Assembly (NCBI GenBank): GCA_014584345.1
Contig: JACTNB010000006.1
Span: forward strand, 62,001-126,000
DNA from: Planctomycetota bacterium
GTDB lineage: Bacteria > Planctomycetota > Planctomycetia > Planctomycetales > Planctomycetaceae
Length of the DNA stretch: 64,000 nt
Reading direction: 5' to 3'
Below, one piece after another: positions 40,853 through 48,480 of the stretch (the stretch's first letter is position 1; each line of letters starts with the position of its first letter). The notes below the pieces were generated by a model. That model searched no databases. It saw nothing but the letters and a program-made list of their open reading frames with translations, and was not told the origin of the DNA. The position numbers and the translations under genes were made by a program.

Positions 40853-42529
40853 CTACAAGAAGCTGGAAAATTCGAGGTTGCGCGCCCTTAACACCTCCTC
40901 TGCGGCGCGGACGCCATGATGAAATGCCTCCTCCATCAGGGCCATGCCACTTAAATCCGTCCCGGCAAAATGTATGTTGCTCAGCGGTTCGGCAGCCAGG
41001 CGGCGTTGATCTCCCCAGAGAAAACCGGGCCGTGGTTGAATCATGGCGTGGCCCCATTGCATGATATCGATCCGTTGCACGCAATCACGCACATCGGGAT
41101 GAGCCGGTTCCAGGTCGCGCAGAACCACTTCCACCCACTGCTCCCAGGTCGACGACAACAGGCGCTCCCGGTCGCGCGCGGGGACTACGTCGCACAAGGG
41201 ATAATACCATGTCCAGACAGTAGGACCATAATCGGATCCCACTTGATGGGTGGCGACAACATACCCCAACGAGTCGCTTTCGTAAATGACATTATCCCAA
41301 CTCAACGGATGCCCCGCCGAGGCTGGCCGACGGGACAAATGCAGATTCGCCACCACCCAGGCTCCATACGTGAACGTTTTAATGGCCCGGCGTCTTTCCT
41401 CGGGAATGTCGGGCATCACATACGGGATCAGGAATTGAGGAGTGGCCAGGATGACCTGGCAGGCTTGAATCGTCTGCATCCGTTCTCGGGTCGCATCCCA
41501 TACATGCAACAGAGCCGGACGGGAGCGAGTTACATCGCCAGGCTGAATTCGAACCAGCGCATGGCCGGTTTCCACGCACGTCCCGAGGGATCGCGTCAAA
41601 TGACGGACGATCTCGCCATTGCCTGCCGGCCAGGTTAACAGGGGAGCCTCCATTTCGTCCGATTGGGTCATGCGCGAAGCAAAATAAAAAATCGCGGCCC
41701 AGGCACTGGTTTGATCAAGCGTCAAACCGTAGTCATCGCGGCAGCAATAATCAATCAACCATTGCAGGGGCCGAGAATCGAGTTGCTGTTGTTGCAGCCA
41801 TTCCCGCGCGGTCAGTCGATCCAACCGCAGGACATCGGGATGCTCCGAACACTTCCGCAGCGGTATCGTGAACGCCGGACGTCCATCCGGGTCGCGCCAG
41901 TCGATCCAGTCATGAATGTAGCGGCGAAAGCGATCCCACTGGGCCAGGTCGTCCGCGGACGCAACCGCGTGCGGATATAACCCCTCGATCCAGTTTCCCA
42001 TGACAAACAAGCGTTCCTGGGGTTCCCGGCAGGCCACGGATTCCTCCGCCATTGGGCGTGTGTTGTTTTCCGACCACCGAATCGCTCCCATTTCCCGCAA
42101 GAGTTTCAACAGGCCCGTGTTTTCCGCGTTTGGCAGAGGAACATAATGGGCTCCCCACGGGTAAGCGGTGACGGGCGACTCGCCTGAACGCGACGTCCCA
42201 CCCGTGTCGGATTCCATTTCAAAAAGACAAAAATCCGTGAACCCCGCCCGTTGCAGCCGCCAACCCGCAACCAGGCCAGCCATGCCTCCCCCCACAATCG
42301 CCACTTCCACTTGCCGAATGTTTGCACCCGACTTGTCTGTTGCGGGAATCGTGAAATCCGAAGCACGCATGCGATGGCCCAGGGGAAACCCGGGACGCAG
42401 CAGTTCGCCGGTAAACCGCGCGGCTGGTTTACCGCACCCTCCCAGCAGCGAGACCCCTGCTCCATGCAACGAAGCCAGCAGCCACTCGCGCCGCCTGCAT
42501 GAGAATTCATCCCCGAGGCGATCCCTCAT
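40853..42529 (-). CDS. FAD-dependent amine oxidase-like protein with Tat/lipoprotein-type leader
   Basis: 558 residues from ATG 42529, which overlaps the upstream stop by ATGA. Leader CRRREWLLASLHGAGVSLLG-GC (about 11-32) combines a twin-arginine start with a lipobox-like LLGGC, so it may be exported folded and lipid-anchored at Cys32. Rossmann FAD motif VAIVGGGMAGLVAGWRLQRAG begins near 81, and the C-terminal FAD signature IHFAGTDLSGMALMEEAFHHG is present. This is the monoamine/polyamine oxidase, phytoene-desaturase-like superfamily. Next to a membrane aminopropyltransferase and SpeD, so a polyamine substrate is likely but not proven. Confidence 0.82.
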   Translation of the reverse strand: MRDRLGDEFSCRRREWLLASLHGAGVSLLGGCGKPAARFTGELLRPGFPLGHRMRASDFTIPATDKSGANIRQVEVAIVGGGMAGLVAGWRLQRAGFTDFCLFEMESDTGGTSRSGESPVTAYPWGAHYVPLPNAENTGLLKLLREMGAIRWSENNTRPMAEESVACREPQERLFVMGNWIEGLYPHAVASADDLAQWDRFRRYIHDWIDWRDPDGRPAFTIPLRKCSEHPDVLRLDRLTAREWLQQQQLDSRPLQWLIDYCCRDDYGLTLDQTSAWAAIFYFASRMTQSDEMEAPLLTWPAGNGEIVRHLTRSLGTCVETGHALVRIQPGDVTRSRPALLHVWDATRERMQTIQACQVILATPQFLIPYVMPDIPEERRRAIKTFTYGAWVVANLHLSRRPASAGHPLSWDNVIYESDSLGYVVATHQVGSDYGPTVWTWYYPLCDVVPARDRERLLSSTWEQWVEVVLRDLEPAHPDVRDCVQRIDIMQWGHAMIQPRPGFLWGDQRRLAAEPLSNIHFAGTDLSGMALMEEAFHHGVRAAEEVLRARNLEFSSFL

Positions 42530-44049
42530 TCCCAGCGACTCCACTCCCGATCGTAATAATTGACCAGGGCCTGATTGTTCAGACGATTTACCTCGCTGTC
42601 GAGCCGGGAAATGTCATTCGGACTGGTGAAGAGTTGCGACAATACCAGAGGGTTCAAAAAACGCAATCCGGAAGCAAGTTTCTCCGTCGGCGGCAACTCG
42701 TGGGAAAATGGGCTCCGCGACGCCAGCGCAAAGCCCCACACACCAAACGTCGGAACCGAGGCATGATAGGGCTGAACATGGAAACCGACCTCTTCCAGGG
42801 TATTGATGATGCACCAGTAGGATTGTGGCGCGACCAGGGGAGACGTGCATTGTATCCCAATCACCGCGTTCTCGGTCATGCGCTGCCGGAGTCGTTGATA
42901 AAAGTAGCTCGTGTAGAGCTTCCCCACGGAAAATGAACTGGGATCGGGAAAGTCGATAATGACAACATCATACAGTTCCCGTTGCTCGCCTACCCAGACA
43001 AAGGCGTCGCGGTTGACGACGCGCACGCGCGGGTCCTGCAGCGACTCCCCCGAAAGTTTCGCCAGCGGCGGAAATCGCTCTGCGAGCGTAGTCATGGCGG
43101 GATCCAGATCCACCAGTGTCACTTGCTCGATCGATGGATATTTGAGAATCTCACGAACCGCCAGGCCATCGCCTCCCCCCAGCACGAGTACCCGCCGGGG
43201 GTCTTCCACGGAAACCAGCGCCGGATGCACCAGCGCTTCGTGGTAGCGATATTCGTCGACGGAGTTGAATTGCAAATGTCCATTGAGAAACAACTGAAAA
43301 CCGTTCGAATTCTGGGTGATCAAGATTCGCTGAAACGGGGAACTTTCGGCATGCACGATTTTTGCCGCGAGTTGTTGCTCTTCGGCAAAGTGCGTCAGGG
43401 ATTCCGCCTTGATGACACCTGCAGCCAATAGCCCGATCACCAGCACGCTCCTCCCCCGCAACCCAGCCGCGCGACGCGATGTCAGCAGTGGACGCAGCAG
43501 ATACGTCCCCCACAATCCGACCAGGGCGTTCAGAATCCCAAACACCAGCGACGTGCGTACCAGCCCCAGCCGAGGAACCAGCAAAATGGGAAACAACAGT
43601 GAGGCCACCAGCGCGCCAATGTAGTCGAACGTCAGCACCCGGGAAACCAGGTCGTCAAAGTCGACATGTTCCTTGAGAATCCGCATCAGCAGCGGAAGCT
43701 CCAAGCCCACCAGGACACCGATGACAAACACCATGCCAAACAGCAGTATGCGGAACCAGTCGATCGAACCAAACGCGATAAATAACAGCGGGGCCGAGGT
43801 CCCTCCCAGTAGTGCAACCGCCAGTTCCACCTCGATGAAACTGGCTGCAAGCTGACGGGAAATATACCGCGACAACCAGGCCCCAACTCCCATGGCCGAA
43901 AGATAGATCCCAATCACCAGGGAGAATTGCGTCACCGAATCTCCCAGCAGATAGCTGGCAAGCGTGCCTGCCAGCAATTCGTAGATCAAGCCACACGTGG
44001 CAACAACCAGCACGTTCAAGTACAGCAGAAACAGCGGCGCGCGATTCAT
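42526..44049 (-). CDS. speE: Membrane-anchored polyamine aminopropyltransferase (spermidine synthase-like)
   Basis: 507 residues. N-terminal part (1-212) has about seven hydrophobic spans, beginning LFLLYLNVLVVATCGLIYELL. The catalytic domain (about 230-485) shows the family set: DEYRYHEALVH (265-275), SAM-site GGGDGLAVREILKYP (291-305), acidic DLD (314-316) and the catalytic region D366-FPDP-370 followed by GKLYTSYFYQRL. All acidic residues needed for aminopropyl transfer from decarboxylated SAM are kept. SpeD, which makes that donor, is the first gene of the operon. Seven-span fused forms are known in bacteria; their acceptor is not established. Three bases separate it from DUF350. Confidence 0.9.
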   Translation of the reverse strand: MNRAPLFLLYLNVLVVATCGLIYELLAGTLASYLLGDSVTQFSLVIGIYLSAMGVGAWLSRYISRQLAASFIEVELAVALLGGTSAPLLFIAFGSIDWFRILLFGMVFVIGVLVGLELPLLMRILKEHVDFDDLVSRVLTFDYIGALVASLLFPILLVPRLGLVRTSLVFGILNALVGLWGTYLLRPLLTSRRAAGLRGRSVLVIGLLAAGVIKAESLTHFAEEQQLAAKIVHAESSPFQRILITQNSNGFQLFLNGHLQFNSVDEYRYHEALVHPALVSVEDPRRVLVLGGGDGLAVREILKYPSIEQVTLVDLDPAMTTLAERFPPLAKLSGESLQDPRVRVVNRDAFVWVGEQRELYDVVIIDFPDPSSFSVGKLYTSYFYQRLRQRMTENAVIGIQCTSPLVAPQSYWCIINTLEEVGFHVQPYHASVPTFGVWGFALASRSPFSHELPPTEKLASGLRFLNPLVLSQLFTSPNDISRLDSEVNRLNNQALVNYYDREWSRWE

Positions 44050-44052
44050 CGG

Positions 44053-44334
44053 CTATCCCATTATGGCCGCGCCAATGATGATCGACATCCCAATGATGAC
44101 CGCCGCCACCACGATCGCCATGGCCACGTTCTGGTCTTCCTCGATTTCCTTCATTACCGAAAAGGGGGTCATCTTTTCGACAACCCAGAAACTGACCGCC
44201 AGCACGATAATGCCAATGGCGGCAAACACCACCGCCGCCAGCAGGTGCCGCAGCAACATCGCCACGCCATCTTCGGAAACCGCCGCGGTCTGTGCCAGCA
44301 CCTGAGCGGACTGCATTACAAAACCCGTCATCAT
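44053..44334 (-). CDS. DUF350 small membrane protein
   Basis: 93 residues, two membrane spans (about 27-50 and 67-92). The C-terminal DUF350 text EDQNVAMAIVVAAVIIGMSI is clear. The ATG at 44334 overlaps the stop of the small upstream gene; a second ATG follows at once. DUF350 proteins (YjfL type) are small inner-membrane proteins found beside polyamine and glutathionylspermidine-type genes; function unknown. Here it sits directly before the membrane spermidine synthase, consistent with a complex in the same membrane. Confidence 0.88.
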   Translation of the reverse strand: MMTGFVMQSAQVLAQTAAVSEDGVAMLLRHLLAAVVFAAIGIIVLAVSFWVVEKMTPFSVMKEIEEDQNVAMAIVVAAVIIGMSIIIGAAIMG

Positions 44335-44492
44335 TTTCCCACTCCCCAGAAACCACCACCCGCTCGGCCCGTGCTCGCATTTCCCTGCGGCAATTTCCAA
44401 CCGGATAGTGCACCAATAATGAACAGAACACAAAGACCACTCCCCACGCCGAGATACATCTTCGCCAGCCAGGTTTTCAGGTCCGGATACAC
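44331..44492 (-). CDS. Small (53 residue) single-span membrane protein between DUF4178 and DUF350
   Basis: Found by reading the minus strand between DUF4178 and DUF350. It starts with GTG at 44492, six bases after GAGGAG, and its TGA overlaps the DUF350 start (ATGA). Product begins VYPDLKTWLAKMYLGVGSGL, then a hydrophobic stretch LCVLFIIGALSGW (about 20-32) and a Gly-rich tail GGGFWGVGK. One membrane span is predicted. Strong ribosome site, exact overlap with the next gene and the otherwise gap-free operon argue that it is real. It has no family I recognise. It is too short for usual gene-length cut-offs. Confidence 0.72.
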   Translation of the reverse strand: MYPDLKTWLAKMYLGVGSGLCVLFIIGALSGWKLPQGNASTGRAGGGFWGVGK

Positions 44493-44516
44493 GACTAACT
44501 CCTCGTCTTGTCTGCG

Positions 44517-46085
44517 TTAATCACTCGAATAGGGACTGTAATCACTCTCCGCCCAGCGTTGGACTTCAAAATTATGACAGTACAACAGCGTTCCCAACGG
44601 TATCACGGAAAGCAGACCCAGCATAATCAGGGAAAAACCGCCATCGATCTCGCGAGACAACCCCTTGCTGATCGCCACATGCAATACCACCATCGCCAGC
44701 AGAAACAAGCCCCACAGATGGTAGACTCCTCCCACCACCGGGCGGGGCTGAATCGGCCCGACACCCAGGGGGCTCAACGCTTTCGCCATCGGAAAGGCCT
44801 GTTTCAATTCGTCGGTTGTCAGATATGTTCCCAGGGAAATATTGATTTCCTGGTTCTCCTCGCTGCCCGATCGTTCAATGGAAACCATGCGCGGAGGGGC
44901 GATGTAGTCTCGTGTCTTGACGCTCTCGCCTGCCTGGATCTTCCAGTAAAATTCTCCCACGACATAACGCACGATGGCCTCGCCCTTGTCGTACAGCTTG
45001 AAGGTCTGCCCATCGTACACCACGTCCCGGCCCTTTTCCTGAACCAGGTGGGGCGAAAGCGGTTCCACGAACGACCAGTGACGCTTGCTGTGGACCAGCC
45101 AGCGAAATCCTTCCGTTGAGTTGTGAAGCAGATATTCGGTCCAGGGATAGGTCTGCCCCTCGTACAACACAAACCGTTCCATGAAGCCGATTACCGTGTA
45201 ACGATGCCCCCGCAAGGTCCCTACCGTACCCAGCGGAATCACCGGCTTGACGCGCCGGGCGTTGAGGGTTTGAAGATATTCCAGCTTCCCCTGGCGACAA
45301 TCCAGCAGCGACAGGCAATGAGGACAGCCAACACGCTCCGTTTCATCGGGGGCATGCAGTTCCAATGTCCCTCCGCAGTGTGGACAGTTGAGGACCAGTG
45401 CCTCCACGCGCTGGGCCTTCCCCCCGCCTATCGCCGCGTAGTCCAAGCCCGACCACCCCACGCCCGAAAGGTCCAGAGCGTTCAGGGAAATTTCCTTGCC
45501 CAGGAACAACCGCGGCGACGCGCCATTGTAATCGAGTGTGGCAAAGGCCTGGTCGTCCCCATGCAGATCGACAAATCGATGAGGCCGTCCCGGAACAAAG
45601 TCCCAGGGAATTTCCCCCTCCGCGGCCCCCGTCTCCGCAATCCCTACTTCCGCGACCGTAAATACTCCCCGCTTCCCGAGCGTCAATCGACGTCCCACTT
45701 CAATGCTGGCCATCTCCGGCAGCGAAGCGGTTTCCTTCATCTTCCTTTCAAACGTGAGGTAATGTTTTCCCTGGGCCTCGGCCAGCCACCCCCACGTCCC
45801 ATCGGAAAACGAAAGATACCATTCGTCCCAGACCCCACCCGCGGGATGCTTGTATTGCACCCGTCCAACCACTTCAAAATTCCGCTTGATGAATCTTCCC
45901 GTCACGCCAAGTTCCAGTGGCGAATCCGTCAACACTAGATCGGCCACCTTGCCGTGGTCTTCCACCGCCTTGTCGCCCCGGGCAACGACACAGCGGCAAT
46001 AAGGACAGATCGTTACCAGCGATGAACTGGCGCGAAACTCCACCGTCCCGCCACACGAGGGGCAACTCGCAGCCCGTGTTTTCAT
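44517..46085 (-). CDS. DUF4178 protein with two zinc ribbons and two C-terminal membrane spans
   Basis: 522 residues; start overlaps the SpeD stop (ATGA). Zinc ribbon 1 is CPSCGG...CPYCRC (8-34) followed by a first DUF4178 domain (about 55-125, GRFIKRNFEVVGRVQY and DEWYLSFSDGTWGWLAEAQG). Zinc ribbon 2 is CPHCGG...CPHC (about 234-258) followed by a second DUF4178 domain (about 285-345, HRYTVIGFMERF and EYLLHNSTEGFRWLV). Two membrane spans near 460-478 and 487-505. Proteins of this type recur with DUF350 and SpeD/SpeE genes. Role unknown; the cytoplasmic ribbons plus a membrane anchor suggest a docking or sensory part. Confidence 0.87.
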   Translation of the reverse strand: MKTRAASCPSCGGTVEFRASSSLVTICPYCRCVVARGDKAVEDHGKVADLVLTDSPLELGVTGRFIKRNFEVVGRVQYKHPAGGVWDEWYLSFSDGTWGWLAEAQGKHYLTFERKMKETASLPEMASIEVGRRLTLGKRGVFTVAEVGIAETGAAEGEIPWDFVPGRPHRFVDLHGDDQAFATLDYNGASPRLFLGKEISLNALDLSGVGWSGLDYAAIGGGKAQRVEALVLNCPHCGGTLELHAPDETERVGCPHCLSLLDCRQGKLEYLQTLNARRVKPVIPLGTVGTLRGHRYTVIGFMERFVLYEGQTYPWTEYLLHNSTEGFRWLVHSKRHWSFVEPLSPHLVQEKGRDVVYDGQTFKLYDKGEAIVRYVVGEFYWKIQAGESVKTRDYIAPPRMVSIERSGSEENQEINISLGTYLTTDELKQAFPMAKALSPLGVGPIQPRPVVGGVYHLWGLFLLAMVVLHVAISKGLSREIDGGFSLIMLGLLSVIPLGTLLYCHNFEVQRWAESDYSPYSSD

Positions 46086-46552
46086 GAGTCCCCTCCCTGC
46101 TCCGCCCCTGTTTGCTCATGGACGGGATCCACCGGTTGTATTCCTCGGGCAACGCGCAGGATTCGCACGTCCGTTGCCGAAAATCTTCGTCGCAATTCCC
46201 GCTCCCAACCCCATTCCTCTCGCGGTCGGCAACAATACAGATTCAACGTCAGCAGACCGTATTCCGGGAATGTATGGCACGTGAGGTGCGATTCACTCAA
46301 CAAATACATCCCCGTGACTCCTCCGGGCCCCGGAAATTGATGCCACTGCGGCGTACCAACAACCTTCAACTGCAATTCCCCGATGATCACCTCGCAGAAT
46401 GCTTGGATCACCCGCTCCACCGCAAGTAGTTCGCTGTCACAACCGGAAGCATCGACAATCCACTCCGCACCCGTGCCAAGACAGTTGCATACCTCCGGCA
46501 GTTGCATGCCTTCGGGAGAGACGCGAGCAAGCTCAAGTAACCGTTTGTTCAA
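46082..46552 (-). CDS. speD: S-adenosylmethionine decarboxylase proenzyme, SpeD type
   Basis: 156 residues, starting with the rare TTG at 46552; AAGGAG (46561-46566) lies exactly eight bases upstream. Makes decarboxylated SAM, the aminopropyl donor. The self-cleavage segment LLSE-SHLTCHTFPEYG is intact: Ser88 should become the pyruvoyl group, with His93 and Cys108 at the same spacing as the known Ser63/His68/Cys83 of the Thermotoga enzyme. About 25-30 residues are added at each end relative to short forms. First gene of the operon, so it defines decarboxylated-SAM supply for the membrane aminopropyltransferase four genes on. Confidence 0.93.
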   Translation of the reverse strand: MNKRLLELARVSPEGMQLPEVCNCLGTGAEWIVDASGCDSELLAVERVIQAFCEVIIGELQLKVVGTPQWHQFPGPGGVTGMYLLSESHLTCHTFPEYGLLTLNLYCCRPREEWGWERELRRRFSATDVRILRVARGIQPVDPVHEQTGAEQGGDS

Positions 46553-46917
46553 CGTAGTCTCTCCTTTCTGATTTTCAGGGGAAAAAATATTTCAAGGAAA
46601 TGCTGTTAAGACGGCAGCGTTTACTCCGGCGGTATTCGCCCTTCGCAGCCGACAGACAAAATAACGAAAAGTATACGTTCGCAGTGTACAAGTCCACTTG
46701 CCTCTTGTCAGCAGTCGGGAGGCATGCATCGTCCACCTCACCCGGATTTTTTTGTGCCTGAAACAACGCGCACGTCCCCCCACGCGTTTCAAAGCCCCAC
46801 GCCCCGCGTCAGGAATCGGCTTGTTCCTTTCTGGCAAGCGGCAAACGCAGGTCAACCTGATAGGACTATTCCGCCTCGAACGTGCAAATACCACGTATGG
46901 GGCCGGGAAGGGTCGAT
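46553..46917. other. Leader region upstream of speD
   Basis: 365 bases with no supportable gene; it separates the speD start from the end of the DUF1501 gene on the same strand. It holds a candidate promoter (46683-46711) and about 125 bases of leader. The bases 46570-46600 are A-rich. I see no good terminator for the DUF1501 gene in it and no known polyamine-sensing motif. Confidence 0.5.
46683..46711 (-). promoter_or_regulatory. Candidate promoter of the polyamine-type operon
   Basis: On the minus strand CTGACA (46706-46711) and TACACT (46683-46688) are separated by 17 bases; hexamer matches to consensus are 5/6 and 4/6. A further -10-like TATACT lies a little downstream. Leader to the speD start is about 125 bases. 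Confidence 0.35.
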
Positions 46918-48408
46918 TCAGCTCACGATCTCGTGCACGACCTTGCCGTGCACATCGGTAAGGCGAAAATCGCGTCCCTGAAATCGGAACGTCAGCTTTT
47001 CATGATTCAACCCGAGTTGATGCAGCAGCGTTGCCTGCAGATCGTGGACATGCACGGGTTGTTTCTCGACTGCCAGCCCGAGTTCGTCCGATACCCCATG
47101 GATTATTCCGGGACGGAAACCGCCGCCAGCCACCCACATCGTATAGGCATCGATATGATGATCCCGCCCTGTGTTGTCCCGAATTTCTCCCATCGGAGTG
47201 CGGCCAAACTCTCCTCCCCACACAACTATCGTCTCGTCGAGCAGGCCACGCTGTTTCAGATCCTGGACCAGCGCCGCCGACGCCTGGTCGACTTCGCGGC
47301 AAACTTGCGGCAGGTGAACTTCGAGATTTTCGGTGGGCCCGCCGTGATGATCCCAGTTCGTGTGATACACCTGGACGAAGCGCACACCGCGCTCCACCAT
47401 GCGGCGGGCCAGCAGACAGGAACTGGCAAAAGAGGGAATCCCGGGCGTGGCCCCGTACAGGTCCAGCACCGACTTCGGCTCCTGCGAGAGATCCATCAAG
47501 ACAGGAGCGCTCGACTGCATACGAAAGGCCATTTCGTAGGCCGCGACGCGCGTGGAGATTTCCGGGTCCCCCACAACCGCATGACGGCGACGGTTCAAAT
47601 CGTTGACGGCTTGGATGAATTCGACTTCCCGGGAACGCGTCAGCCCCTGGGGGCTACTCAGATTCAGTATCGGTTCGCTGCCGTTGCGAAACGGCACCCC
47701 CTGATGCGTTGTCGGCAGAAACCCACTCGACCACAGGGACGAACCGGCACGCGGACCGCGGGGCCCCGCCTGCAACACGACAAAACCCGGCAAATCATCC
47801 GCCTCGGATCCAAGTCCATATGTCAACCAGGACCCCATGCTGGGACGTCCGGGTTGGGGCGATCCGGTGTTGACAAACAACTTGGCGGGGCCATGATTGA
47901 AAACATCCGTGTGCATCCCGTTCAACCAGCAGACGTCATCCACGATCCGGCGATGAAACGGCAGCAGATCACTGATTTCCTGCCCACATGCGCCGTACCG
48001 TCCAAACGTACGCGGAGAAGCCAGTAGCGTTTCCGTCCCCTTCAAGAAGGCAAACCGCTTACCCTCCAGGGCCTTGGCTGGAGGCGCTTGTCCGTGATGG
48101 GCCCTCAATACCGGCTTGTCGTTGAATAAATCCAGTTGGGAAGGGCCTCCAGCCATGAACAAAAAAATGACCGACTTGGCGCGCGGCGCATGATGGGGCA
48201 TGGGGGAAGCCGGTTGACCGGCCGGCGCGGCAGAGGCCTGCTCGCGCGACAGTTGCCATTGAAGCGCAAGACTCCCCAAGCTCAACCCGCTGCCGCGCAA
48301 AAAATGACGCCGCGCCTGATGCCTGGAATTCCAGTCGTCCCCGAGCGAAGGAACTGGGTCTGGCATGTCTTTGATCGAAGAACTCGGGGCAGCAGTGGAT
48401 AAAGTCAT
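46918..48408 (-). CDS. DUF1501 protein with Tat leader
   Basis: 496 residues from ATG 48408 (in-frame ATGs at 48471 and 48366 are possible). Twin-arginine leader ARRHFLRGSGLSLGSLALQW begins at about 32, after a long N-terminal tail. Family text: VIFLFMAGGPSQLDLFNDKP, LARRMVERGVRFVQVYHTNWDHHGG, KQRGLLDETIVVWGGEFGRTP and GRDHHIDAYTMWVAGGG. It follows the DUF1549/DUF1553 gene by 72 bases on the same strand, the standard pair. The family is exported and has unknown activity. Confidence 0.9.
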   Translation of the reverse strand: MTLSTAAPSSSIKDMPDPVPSLGDDWNSRHQARRHFLRGSGLSLGSLALQWQLSREQASAAPAGQPASPMPHHAPRAKSVIFLFMAGGPSQLDLFNDKPVLRAHHGQAPPAKALEGKRFAFLKGTETLLASPRTFGRYGACGQEISDLLPFHRRIVDDVCWLNGMHTDVFNHGPAKLFVNTGSPQPGRPSMGSWLTYGLGSEADDLPGFVVLQAGPRGPRAGSSLWSSGFLPTTHQGVPFRNGSEPILNLSSPQGLTRSREVEFIQAVNDLNRRRHAVVGDPEISTRVAAYEMAFRMQSSAPVLMDLSQEPKSVLDLYGATPGIPSFASSCLLARRMVERGVRFVQVYHTNWDHHGGPTENLEVHLPQVCREVDQASAALVQDLKQRGLLDETIVVWGGEFGRTPMGEIRDNTGRDHHIDAYTMWVAGGGFRPGIIHGVSDELGLAVEKQPVHVHDLQATLLHQLGLNHEKLTFRFQGRDFRLTDVHGKVVHEIVS

Positions 48409-48480
48409 TGTTTTTTTCCGTTGTCCGCGTACTCGATTCGTGTCAGCTTCGTGATCCCTGAAAATCCGCAAGGCGTACCG

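Noticed and set aside
43655..44440. 261-codon minus-strand frame across the SpeE-like N-terminus and DUF350
   Set aside because: It lies in another frame of two genes with recognisable families; the product is Gly/Arg/Trp-rich without a pattern.
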